Source of the DNA: Nectonema munidae
Lineage: Eukaryota > Nematomorpha > Nectonematoida > Nectonematidae
Direction: 5' to 3'
Length of the DNA stretch: 64,000 nucleotides
Assembly (NCBI GenBank): GCA_030549495.1
Contig: JAUIRK010000509.1
Span: 1,424,501 to 1,488,500, forward strand
The position numbers were made by a program, and so were the translations under genes. Under the pieces are notes generated by a model, which searched no databases, was not told where the DNA came from, and worked only from the letters and a program-made list of their open reading frames with translations. This document shows, piece by piece, positions 23,930 through 34,580 of this stretch. The first letter of the stretch is position 1; the number at the start of each line of letters is the position of its first letter.

Positions 23930-26320
23930 GCCCTTTTGGGAATACCTAGAACATCTCAGATCCATGACTCCATTTTTTTTTCAAAAGCTAGATAAAATAA
24001 GTAAACTTGAAAATAGACTTTCAAAAGTGTCTGAATAATTCTTAAGGTTTCCAATAAAACTGCAAAAAACGTGAACAAGGAAAGGAAAAGATGCTTAAAC
24101 TGGATTTTAGCCTCTTCTCCAAATTTTTCCTTTAGTTAATTTGGAGCAGCTGCATCTCTCAATGATAAATTTGGAGCGTGCTTTCAACGCCTTAGTTACG
24201 AAAAGGTCAAAATGCTATAAATGTACTTCTTTCTTGCAGTTTCAATCTTTTGTCAAGCATGTATAGACAAATGAAGTAGTGAACAGAGCGAATCCTTTAG
24301 GTGAGACCGTCGATACTGTCTGTTTAGTTGGAATGAGTAAATATACAATATACATATCACTATATCTAAGACAAAATTAAATGCTTTGCATTCTAAATTT
24401 TAGAATGCTCCATCCTTATTGATCTACAAAGACGTACTCCTTTGAAGCGTAGATTCAGTGATAGGGTGGGGATGTCGGCAAAATAAGTACAGAGGCAGCC
24501 AAAATTACAGATTTTATCAATTAAAAAGATGGACTTGCAATTAATTGTGTGTGCTTGATTATTATTATTATTATCTGCTTTGCTTGTCAGGAAGTAGAGG
24601 GATTCAGTGAAGAATATTAATCCTAATTTTGCTTCTGGTAAAGATGGAGGTGTACCAGAAGCCTGAGTGTGAGCGCCCTTATTATTTCTAATGCCATTTG
24701 TTCATGCAAAAATTCGCGCCGTTTTGTAAGAAGATGATGGACGCAAAAAAGTCTTTGGATGAAATAAACGTTGGCGTCAACGATAATGTGAAATAGCGCT
24801 TTATGTAGAAATCTTTGAAGTCAATTTTTTTATAATTATTTGCAATGATTAGTGATTCTTTTTGCAATCTTTAGTCAACCAACAATGATATTTGAGGATA
24901 TACAAACTTGCATAAAAGACACTCTCTATTAAAGGCAAGAAAATTGAGATCATTAGATTGTTATAGAACTCAAATATCCTTTCTATTCAAGGCAAGAAAA
25001 TTGAGATCATTAAATTGTTATAGACCTCAAATATCACTTTCTATTATGAAGTGGGGAAATGCAAACGGAAAAAAGAATTCAAAAAAAAAAAGCATGTAAA
25101 AAAATGTATGTTATTAAAAAAAATTTATGCCGATTTTTGCAAATAAATTTATTGAAACTTTTGTCTTAAAAACTATTTTAAAAAAATTTTAATTAATTTT
25201 TTTTCATTTGTTTTTTTAGCTTTTTTAAACTTAGTTCTATACTCTTTGTAAAAGTGAAGAAAAGAAGAGAGAAAATCTACAAGACACAGATCCCTGTTCT
25301 CTGTGACTGATATCAAAATCCTTGAGGGTTTCGCTGAGTCAATCAGAAAGGTTTTAATAAATAGATAAAAGAGAAAAAGTTTGTTGCTAAACGAAGCCCA
25401 CATATGCGCTACCGAATTTCCACTAAATTGATTTCCAAAAGCCCTTTTAGAATAAACTTCTTAGGTGAAAAAATCTAGGTTTAATTTTTATATTTATCAA
25501 AAATATAGTTATAAAGCTTAAAGTGTTATATAATATTGTCTGGCATGTGAAAACTTCAAAAAGACAAGTAATTGAATTTACCTATACCTCTCCTTACTAG
25601 CGTTCATCTATCAACCCTTGTCTTTCATAGCTATGTTTCCGCATATTTTTTTAACAATAATTTCCTGGATTTCATTTAAATATAAAAAAGCGTATAGAAA
25701 AATTTCGCATTCAATAAAACATATGTTAATTTCAAAATAATAGATAGGAATAATTAACTTATTGAAAGAGTTGTCAATACAGTGAAAGACAAAACTTTTA
25801 AAAAATTAAATAGATCAGTTAGATCTGTTATTCGTTATAATATAATGAACTTACCTTTATACTTTTAACTGGTACTCTTGCTTCTGCGTTTGTAAAGTTC
25901 CTGGAAATATGAGTAGTAGACGAGGAACTTGCATTTTCAAGTTACATCCAAAGAGATGCGAAAACAAGAAGAAACGTCAAAATGGTAAAGGAACGGATAT
26001 TTGGACTGGAAAATAAATGAATATTGGATGGAAGTGAAAAGAGACATTTTTCTGCTTGCATATATAAATAGTGTAAATTGATAATCCATACGGTTATGCT
26101 AAATCCAAATCAAAACCAATTTGAAGACAATAATGCAAGAAGAATATGTTCTTTGTTTTTCATTTAAGAAAAACGAATCAAGAGCTTAAAAATTAGAGTA
26201 CTCAAGGAGGGAAACTGCCTTGATGTTCATCTCAAAATGGGTTCGGTTATGGCCGCGCAGGTACACCCACCACTGCTTATGCTGTTTGAATTGATAAGTA
26301 TAAAATGATAATCAAAACTA
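23930..26320. other. Intergenic, no gene recognised
   Basis: Holds the 57-bp tandem duplication at 24925-25046 and somewhat less A+T-rich patches (24420-24790 and 25860-26060), but no exon or domain could be supported. Confidence 0.4.
24925..25046 (+). repeat. 57-bp tandem duplication
   Basis: Two adjacent copies start at about 24932 and 24989 and differ at only a few positions. Because 57 is a multiple of three, a chance open frame spans both and gives a repeated KARKLRSL.CYR peptide. I regard it as non-coding. Confidence 0.85.
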
Positions 26321-26325
26321 ACCGT

Positions 26326-26500
26326 TGATGGCTGGATGGCTGAGGGTCACTTCTAACAATTGGATAGCAGTTCAAATCTCACCAAACCAAACTCAAAAAT
26401 TCACAAAGTGCGTTCGACACACAAATTGGAAGTGATAATGGTTCAATAGAATCCAGAGCCGCTCTTTCAAAGAGTGTGCGCTCAGAAATGATGATCGAAT
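26326..26500 (+). mobile_element. Probable tRNA-derived SINE, second type
   Basis: The head resembles a tRNA, with an A-box-like TGGCTGGATGGCTGAG near 26328 and a B-box-like AGTTCAAATCTC near 26369. These are followed by AACTCAAAAATTCACAAAG, which recalls the start of the SINE body at 3.6 kb. The rest of the body differs. The right end is uncertain and no target duplication was identified. Confidence 0.5.
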
Positions 26501-26819
26501 AAGAAGAACTTTCTATTTCTAGTTAAAAATAAATGTACTCTTTAATTTAAAATAACAAATTCAATTTATAAAAGATAAGTAGAATAAGATCTTACCTAGG
26601 AGATTTATTTTCATATTTGATTTTTTTCGAAGAAGTATACTTCTGAGATAATTTTTTTAATTAAATTAGTTAGTTTAATTAGCTCTCTAATTAAATTAGT
26701 TTTTTGCGCAACAATAATTCGTATTTTAGATTAAATTGTACCATATTTTTTAAATAGAACTCTTCTTTTTGTACTCTTGTGCTTTTTCGTATTTACCAAA
26801 TGCTTCAAGCGCTAACTGC

Positions 26820-27212
26820 TTGCTTAAGGAGATAGATAGCGTAGTTAGTGACGTGGAAACAGATGTCCGAGAGCCGGCAAATTGAAATTATAACAACGAA
26901 GTTGATGTAGATGCCAATATGGGAATTGATGATCATCTGCCAGTGGAAGAAATTGGGAACATCATCAGTCGAGAGTTTCGGCGTAGGCGAAGAAGTGAAA
27001 ATTAGAGCAGATGAGAGTGTAGAAGAATGTGAGAAGATGTGGAGGCAGATGATGGGAAGGAGCTCTGACTTTTAAAGAGTAAGTTCGCTAAAGCAGGAGA
27101 CAACGTTCTTTTACAAAGTCAAATTCAAGAATTGAGCGAGTCAGTTGAGAAAGAGATTGTAAAGAAAAAACGCCCAGCAAAACAAACGTAGTTAGACGGT
27201 TGTTGGTTTTAA
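26820..27212 (+). pseudogene. pogo/Tigger-type transposase C-terminus, broken
   Basis: The plus strand shows VDVDANMGIDDHLPVEEIGN, an acidic stretch common near the end of pogo/Tigger transposases. It is followed in other frames by QSQIQELSESVEKEIVKKK and finally AKQT*LDGCWF. The last piece resembles the Q..L..FF-type (PCNA-binding-like) box reported at the end of pogo transposases. Stops and frame changes show it is dead. The catalytic domain is not preserved upstream. Confidence 0.55.
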
Positions 27213-28751
27213 AAAAATTCTTTAAATTAATCTTATCGCTGTGTAAATTATTGTTTTTAAAACTAAATTTTAATGCATATATAATTTGACGTTAAGTCAA
27301 GATTTTGTTAACAAAATGAGATTTTTATGTGAATAAACTTGTTACCTATGCTTTGGTATACTTTTGTTATTTTGCGTATTTTATACATTGATTTAAAAAA
27401 TGTTTCCAAATTTCTTTCTAGACATCAACACACTTCTTTCCTAACACTAAGATTTTTATTTTTGTTATTATTTGCCAAAAAAAAGGTACATTTACCTCAA
27501 TACACAAATAAGTCTAAAAATATTCAAAATAAAGTCTCTGGGCCAGACCTACGGTTTTCATTGTACGTCGGCAACATTAATCTGTGTAGTAATAGATCAA
27601 CTTCATTGTGGAAAATCAAATGTTACGGAAAACGGAACTTTTTGGAAGATCGTAAGGGTGTCCGGTATTAAAATCAACTATACCACTTATTTTACTAGTC
27701 AACTAGTGATATTACTGCTTACATTTTTCACTGTATAAAGTCAAATAGATTAGGAAATTATCAAGATACCCTGTGTAGAAAAAGCTTGGACGGATAAGAA
27801 AGAAGTTGAAAGGAGAATCACCATCTGGCATTGATTTGAGGCATTTCAAAGAGGTCACTCTTCAAAAAACTAATGTTTACTTCAAGGTTCGGTATTTAAT
27901 CTTGCACTTATTGTCGAATTAAAGAACACATTTTGGTGTCACGTAAAGAAGAAAAAAAGATCAAGCAAGACATTGAGTTTCTTCTCCTATAAATCAGCTC
28001 CTATAAATCACTTTCCTCTCAACACTACTTCACTCTGATTTGGTTTAGCCGCTATATCCGCTCCCAAGTCATGGGACTACGCGTTTTGATAACGATTTTT
28101 GAGTTGAGTTTTCCTTTTTTATGAAGAGGTATTTGACGTTATGGATTGAATGGTTGCAAAGTTGTCCATATAGATATCTACTTTCTACCAAAATAATTGC
28201 TTTTCATGAACAAGGAGGCACATTCCTCGCTTCCTCACTTTCATGTCGATGATATGCAATAAACAAAGAAAAAGCGCAATTCATCTTGTGGTATGCGATG
28301 TCAAAAGCAAAAAGTCGATTACTTCTTCACAAATAGAATTTTCCCTAACGTCAAAGTCAATTTACTTCACAACAAGAAATTAAAGTGCACTGAGCTAACT
28401 TTTAATTATTTTTTTGAATTCTTTTTGATCTCAAGGTAAAAAATGTCAAAAAAACGTTACTATTCAACCAATTTGCTCAGAAATTCAGGTTTGTGTTTGC
28501 GCCATATTCCTCCTTTAAAATTGTAAAGACATTTATTCACTTAAAATGACTGATAAATAAGAAGCGCTTGAAACTCAAATCTATTTTTGCCAGTGAGTTT
28601 CTTCCAGCACCTACAAGCTCTACTTTTACCTAGAAAGTTTCAAACTGTTTGTCAAGTTTTTTTTATTTATCGTTGTTTTTTTTATTTTAACTTTAAAAAC
28701 GGTGAAAAAATTATACGAAATATGATGAAAGAGGGTAAAATTGTTCGAATA
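27213..28751. other. Intergenic, no gene recognised
   Basis: Overlapping chance frames at 27339-27738 (110 and 88 codons, plus strand) have no known domain. They may include eroded transposon text, since they follow the Tigger relic. Confidence 0.4.
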
Positions 28752-28877
28752 ATGTTTTTGAAAATTGTTTGTCTACTTATATCATTTGTCCCGATCAAAA
28801 GCTTTGAAGCCGATTCAAATCAAAGTAAATTTTATATCAAGCAAGATGTCAAAATCTTTTCTCCCCCATATCCATAA
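28752..28877 (+). CDS. Short frame with signal-peptide-like start (uncertain)
   Basis: From the ATG at 28752, 41 codons give MFLKIVCLLISFVPIKSFEA, a good secretion signal. After a polar stretch the text is KIFSPPYP and then a stop. SP.YP is the usual start of a CUB domain, so this could be a first exon of a secreted protein. However, there is no good donor before the stop, and the surrounding frame extends upstream to 28587 without signal character. Chance is at least as likely. Confidence 0.2.
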   Translation: MFLKIVCLLISFVPIKSFEADSNQSKFYIKQDVKIFSPPYP

Positions 28878-30590
28878 GTTAATTCATATTCAAATAGTTT
28901 AGCAAAGTGCGATAATCACACTGAAAATAAGTGACATTGGAAGTGAATCATTGATTTTCGTTTGTTAGAGGAAACGTTACCCTGTACTTTAAGGAGGGTA
29001 GCTAATTTTAGCACTGATTTATTATTGACAACAAAAGTGTGTTTATATAATTTTAGGTTAAAATATTTCGCTTAAAAAGTACCAGCTAATTTAGTTTTAA
29101 AATAAATTTTCTGAATATTTAATATCAAACTACAAGATTCGCTAGTAATCAGGAACTATTGCGCTGTGCAAAAGTTTGAACTATTCTTTCATATACGAAT
29201 AAAAAAATGAGCTTGCTTTGTTTCCTAATATATAATAAAATAGATATCAATACAGAGACAGCCACGTAACTTTGTAATTTTGGAGACCAACTTAAAATCC
29301 TTAAAAATAGATAAATAAAGGATTTATACAGAGCGTTTACGAATAAGACATTTCATCAAATTATTTGATTTAATATAATTAAAAAATATTAGTGGAGAAG
29401 GAACAAATTTACATAAATTTCCCATCAAATTTTGTTTTAGGGGTGAACAAAAATTTGAAAGTTTATTTTCAAATAGTCTATAGGAAGACTAGAATTCCGC
29501 AAAAACTTCCTAAGCAAGAAATAGCAAGGGATTTTTTATGTTTAAATTTAGATGTTCTTAAAAAACTTTTTAAACACGTATCATGAGGAAGTAGTAAGAA
29601 ACATATCTAGCACTACAAATAAATATGATAGAGAAGTTTCCTCAAACTAGCAGCAATAATATATATTTTTTCATCGTAGTTCACGTTTTAATTTTCATGT
29701 ATTTTTAGAATGACACAATTTAAGCTAAGTTTTATTAACTTTTTTTGTTAGAATATCCCTTTCACAATGGGACGTCAGTAGTTTTTTTCCATTAAAAATG
29801 AAAGCTGAAGATAGAAAACCAATGCATGAAAGTGTTTGTTGAATCCTTTTTGTCTTCAACTAATTCCTTTTATTTTACTGTGATAAAAATACGAAAATAT
29901 TTTTTGCGTAAGTTTCCTTGAAGGATTTTATATATTCCAAGGGTTCCGCGAAGGTAAAAAGGTTGAGGAACATTGCTCTATAGTCTAAAGAAAACTTTTT
30001 GATTTTGGGATATTTCGAAATGAAGTGAATTGTTTCAGCATCAGAAGAATTCACGTGTCGTCAAGCCCTTGGTTTGATTGAAAGATAGGAAGGGAGAGAA
30101 GTGGGCCAATGAAATGCTTTAGGCTTAGAAGCGCTCCAGGACAATACATTTAATGGCGCATCAGAACAAAAGACCCCCCCCCCCCTCCTCCTTCCTCAGT
30201 AAAAATTTCAGTCATACATACGATACCTGTTTTGTTGAGTGCCAGAAATCACTTGTTTTTATCATTACAGAGAAGTTTTAAATCACACAATTACATCAAA
30301 TAAAATATCATTAGAAAATAAAAAAATTATTGATTTTTGAAAATATAAAAATAATAATAACATACTTAATTATTTTAAGCTTCATGTATTAAAGTCAAAA
30401 AGATCAAATTCCAATAGCCTATTTACACAATCTGTATTCACTTTTCCGGCCAAAAGATGAGAATATAGAAGTTAAGAAGTCTCAAGCTTCAAACACACAC
30501 AATAGTTGATATTTTTTATTTTAAATGTTATTTTTTTTTCTAATTTCTATCATATGTTTTTAACAGTCCTGTGTTTTTGGGCTGCAGAGA
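28878..30590. other. Intergenic, with one hAT MITE end
   Basis: At 29936-29975 the string AAAGGTTGAGGAACATTG matches the right end of hAT elements like those at 9.9 and 19.9 kb, but a matching left end was not found. A C run stands at 30174-30186. Otherwise spacer. Confidence 0.5.
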
Positions 30591-32100
30591 CTGACCTGTT
30601 TCTTCGTTTACTCGCTTGATCGCTATATCCGCTGTCCCGAAACATTTGACACTCGTGACGCCTTAACTAAAAGTTTGAAACTCAGGTGACCCCCTACTCA
30701 CGGCGTACTATCAGTAGCTTAATTTTTTTATTCTGTGTGAAGTAGAGGGTAGAAACATGTATGAAAAATATTTAAAAATTCTGCGATTATTTCTTGGCAA
30801 ATTTAGTTACATTGATCCAATCTGAATTTACAAAAAAAAACATAGATAGGTATGAACAGCTATCCAACCCAGCTTGTGAGATGTCTGATTCTGCATTTCA
30901 GCAGTAAGCTTTGGAATTCGTGGGCGAACGTTTGTGAGAGCCAGTCTCATGTCATCTCCAACATCCAATCTGTTCCTATTCTTTACTTTTATATTAACAA
31001 GAGGGGAAAATCCTGTCTCACATAAAGAGGTAGAAGCAAATGGAACAAGGGCACGTAAAGGTATCATGCTGACTTTGGAGTATGACTGATGCATATCGCA
31101 CCAGAACTGAGTGGATTTCACATTGAAGAGATCATTAGCTGAAGAGTCGGTACTTAGATCCAGAAATTTATCTTGGATACCATCTGGTATGCTGGATACA
31201 TCAAGTTCAGTACAAAATGAGTTCCTTACCAGGGCCTCCTGTTCCTGTGATAGTCCAGGTAAGTAACGCTCGACCTCCTTTTCTAGAGACTGAAGATGTT
31301 CGGTAATCTCATCCTTGTGGAACCGATCGAGATGGATCTGAGACTCATCCGTCACTGAACAAAGTTTTTCAAACATAACAATGTTTCCAAGATTCGTTTT
31401 TCGACGACAGTTCTGCAGTTTGAAAACAAAGGCTCGAACACTATCAGCTAAGACAGGGGAGAGCATGACGGTTAATCATGTAGTAACAATTAAGATGCCC
31501 TTTACTTCAGGTGAACCTTTTTCACTTTCGAGTGGAATCCTGATTTAGATTCGTACAAACCCCACACACATTTTCCCATTGAAGATCTTGTAAAGCTTAA
31601 TCTAGAAAAAAAGTTGAAACTTTTTTCATGACATCCGTTTCCGTTTTCCTTTCAAGTGCACTGCAGAATAAGAATTCGTCTTTGATGTCACCTGAATTTA
31701 TGCATCTCACAAGCAACTAAGAAAGTGAACTTACATCTGTTGACTCGTCGAGATGAAAGGAGAAAAAGGGGGTACCTTTGATATCAGTCATTTTAGAATT
31801 GTGTGTCTCTTTAGTATCCTTTGACAGGGATACTTCCTGCATCTTCTTTGCACTCGCTTTTCCGAGGCTTTTTTTGTTTAGCAAATTCGAATGCAATCTC
31901 ATATGAGGCTTCCACTACGGCTGCTGAAACGAGCCACTTCCATCGAATCTTTGGCTTTTAAGACATCTTTCATGCTGTTTGAAGAAATCTCAATCCTTCT
32001 TTGCGTGTTCTGGCAGAGTGGTGAAGCCAATGTTGAGGTAGCATTCTGAGTATCTGCCGTTTAGCTATGGATTCCAATCTGAAAAAGAATGAATCACATT
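30590..32100 (-). mobile_element. hAT transposon relic, ZBED5/FAM200-like
   Basis: The coding relic at 30828-32030 defines the element. The outer bounds are estimates: below 30828 lies text such as TCGTGACGCC and CAGGTGACCCCC, seen near the ends of this hAT group, but no clean terminal repeat or 8-bp duplication could be fixed. Confidence 0.65.
30828..32030 (-). pseudogene. ZBED5-like hAT transposase, broken
   Basis: Down the minus strand the blocks appear in the normal order of ZBED5/FAM200-type hAT transposases. They run EASYEIAFELAKQKKPRK, a shortened KMQEVSLSKDT region, FFSFHLDESTDVSSLS (catalytic DEST block), DIKDEFLFCSALERKTETDV and WENVCGVCT. A long open piece (30828-31466, 212 codons) then ends with LVPFASTSLCETGFSPLVNI and KNRNRLDVGDDMRLAL, the C-terminal dimerisation region. 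The middle, where the TDGAPAM and HC..H blocks should be, is mostly deleted, and several frame changes and stops occur. The BED zinc finger is missing. It is a dead transposon gene, not a host gene. Confidence 0.85.
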
Positions 32101-32409
32101 AAAAATATACAAGAAATTAAATAAAAACATTTTTCTGATCAAAATGTCGTATCACAAGAGCATGCTTGGGAGAGAACTAATTTCTACTGCTAACTTATCT
32201 CGTTGTTAAAATAAATAAAAAGGCTTAAAAAATGCTTTGGCGACTGTAGATCTTACACCAGTGATGTTTAACATTTTGTTAGTAGTGAGCAACACCCATT
32301 CATTGTTGAACGATGCATGTGCCAAACTCTTTCTAAAAAGTTATATACAAAATTTTTATTGAGGAACAAAGAAATAGTTGAATGCATAAATATTTAAGTT
32401 TTATATAAC

Positions 32410-32640
32410 ATGCTCATTCCATTGAGAAACATCAGCAATGTCGGCAGACTTTTCAAGCTGCAAGCTGAAAATTTTACAATTTTAACATCAAACTTCATTG
32501 GATCCTTTACATTTTGCAACATCATTTCAATTCTTTGGGTAATTGTCATTCTTGAAAGTGGCATATACTTTATCGCAGAAATTATTTCTGATTTGTTTGT
32601 GGGATTTTCATTGCCACAACAAAAGATGTCATTGTAGATG
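32410..32640 (-). pseudogene. Second hAT transposase fragment
   Basis: The minus strand reads YMPLSRMTITQRIEMMLQN, then after a frame change IFSLQLEKSADIADVSQ. These match the L.RNTV.RRI..M and FSLQLDESTDIAD.SQ blocks of GTF2IRD2-like or ZBED-like hAT transposases. It lies upstream of the ZBED5-like relic, and its block order shows it is a separate copy. Confidence 0.65.
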
Positions 32641-32752
32641 CATTTGATGTAGAAATGAATTTTTTTAACTTATTTTGACCACCAACTAAATCTTTATTTT
32701 TACAACTTTCTCCCTTCAGTAAAACATATAGGCGAGTAAATTTTATCTAAAA

Positions 32753-32971
32753 CTAAATATTTTTATTAGAAAAGGATCTAGGACATCTAGAAAATTTAAC
32801 AGATGCAATCAAATCATCAACTTCTGTATAGTGAGCCTCGATTTTCAGAGCGCAATTATGCAGGAGGTGTGCGAAACAAGTAACATGGTGTAAGTTGGGA
32901 AAAAGGGTTTCGAGGAGCTTAGTACTTTGCTGCATCTGACAAAATAACACAAAAATTTTGTCTTTCGACAT
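32753..32971 (-). pseudogene. Third hAT transposase fragment
   Basis: A 72-codon minus-strand frame contains LFPNLHHVTCFAHLLHN, then LKIEAHYTEVDDLIASVK. This is the catalytic-core H(V/I)TC.AH block of DUF659-type hAT transposases. Since this block belongs after the DEST block but lies upstream of the piece at 32410-32640, it comes from a different insertion or a rearrangement. Confidence 0.65.
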
Positions 32972-33747
32972 TGAATTCTCTCAGGGTATTGTCTTCCAAT
33001 ATCTTTGAAAAAGGATTTCAAACTTGGTTGACCTAGTTTATGAAGAGGTATATTTGACTACAAAAAACATTGGACCAATTTATTTGTGAACTTTTTGTCT
33101 TTTTTTTCCACAAAGTTAGTGATGTTTTTGTGTTCAAGGTAGAGGTAACTAAATGAATAAACTCTGTGAGAGAACACAAAAAAGTTCTTTGTTCGAGGAA
33201 AGGCAGAATTCAGAGGGATACTTTTTAAAAATTTGAGAAATTTTTAAAAATTTACCAGCAGCTGGTTTAGGCATGGCAATTATTTATTTATTCTTAAATA
33301 ACGATAATTTTGTTAGTATTTGAAATTTTTTATTAGATTTTTCATGATTAAAAAAACAAAATTAATTATAAAAAAAATATTCATATAAAATATTTTTACT
33401 TGTAAATCGAGAAATTAAGTTAATGGTTGAGAAACAAAAATGAGCTGATTTATGGGGTAAATAAGTTTTATTTTTGATAAATATAGGCAGATACTAAACA
33501 ATCAAAAACATGTGTTTAAAAGTAAAGTACGAACAACGAAAAAGGCTAAACAAAACATTGCATGTTAATAAATATTTTATAGAGTCATGCTAGATCAATA
33601 TAAATAATCAAAGTTTTATAAAAGATCGACTTACATCTATAAATTGAAATTGAAGACAGAATGATATATTTTATAAATTTATTTATATATTGTCACATAA
33701 ATTCTTGTAAAATAATATATATAACAAGGTATAGCTATTCTTTTGTA
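32972..33747. other. Intergenic, no gene recognised
   Basis: Strongly A+T-rich spacer between the hAT cluster and the GC-rich block. Nothing supported. Confidence 0.4.
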
Positions 33748-33850
33748 ACAAGGGCCGATTGGTGTTTAGTGGGATGGAAAGTCCAGTTAGACTTGGACTC
33801 AGCATTACGGGCGGGCCACGATATCCGAAAGGATGGGTGCGAACGTCACA
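33748..33850 (+). other. GC-rich block with RNA-like hairpins, unidentified
   Basis: About 100 bp stand out from A+T-rich flanks. Visible structure: GTCCA and TGGAC pair around an 8-base loop (near 33781-33798), and ATCC/GGAT pair around a GAAA tetraloop (near 33822-33833). The left part has an A-box-like TGGTGTTTAGTGG, and a weak B-box-like GGTGCGAACGTC comes later, so it might be the head of a SINE. It does not match tRNA, 5S, U snRNA, SRP or hammerhead consensus that I can recall. Confidence 0.35.
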
Positions 33851-34284
33851 AAACAACTTAATTAATTAATTAATTATTGTAAATATCAAAAAAATAAGAA
33901 GATAAAAAGCTAAGTTGACCTGAAAAACTAAAAGTTGCTTTAAAGAAAAAATAGTTGACCTAACATCAAAAAGTTGACTTTTGATGACCTAAAAAAATTA
34001 TTCCAAATGTGAAAAACTTCGAAAATTTTAAGTCTAATATTTGTCTCAAAAATAGTGCATCTCCGAAAAAAAAGTTGACTTTATTGACTTTCAACATTAT
34101 TGATTTATAAGTTGAACCTGATTGAATAAAGTATTTTTAATTCAATTAATTTCATTTTGTTTATATTATTATTTCATGCTAGTTTAACTATTAAATAATT
34201 CTGAAAACAGCCTAACACTAAATAAAAACGTTCTAATATTCTTATTGTTTGAAAGGCTTAAAATCAGCGGCTGTCACATCTGGC

Positions 34285-34580
34285 CTAGAATTTAGAACCT
34301 TGATAATGGGGACACTCTTGGCACTGAAAAGATTTGTCCACATTAGCGAGGTGTCCTTATTGTCAAGGTTTTCATTTTTTTGACCAATTTAAAAGCAAAA
34401 ATTACCATGTATTATATATATAAAACAAGAGCTAAAATCCACTGTCCGAGGTAGCGAGGTGTCTTTATTATCAAGGTTCAAATAATAGGACTTTAGTGTA
34501 AAAAAATTTGGGACCGACAATAGCTGTCCACACTAGCGAGGTGTCCTTATTATCAAGGTGTCCACAAACTGAGGTTTTAC
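34285..34580 (-). mobile_element. pogo/Tigger-type element end with subterminal repeats
   Basis: Read on the minus strand, the element begins TACAGTAAAACCTCAGTTTG, a typical Tigger terminus next to TA. It then has three imperfect copies of a unit like GATAATAAGGACACCTCGCTA (at about 34537-34560, 34455-34480 and 34346-34370), and a fourth in inverse orientation near 34300. The other terminus and the transposase are absent. Confidence 0.7.

Noticed and set aside
33748-33850. Hammerhead ribozyme
   Set aside because: The GAAA tetraloop hairpin is suggestive, but the CTGANGA core is absent.
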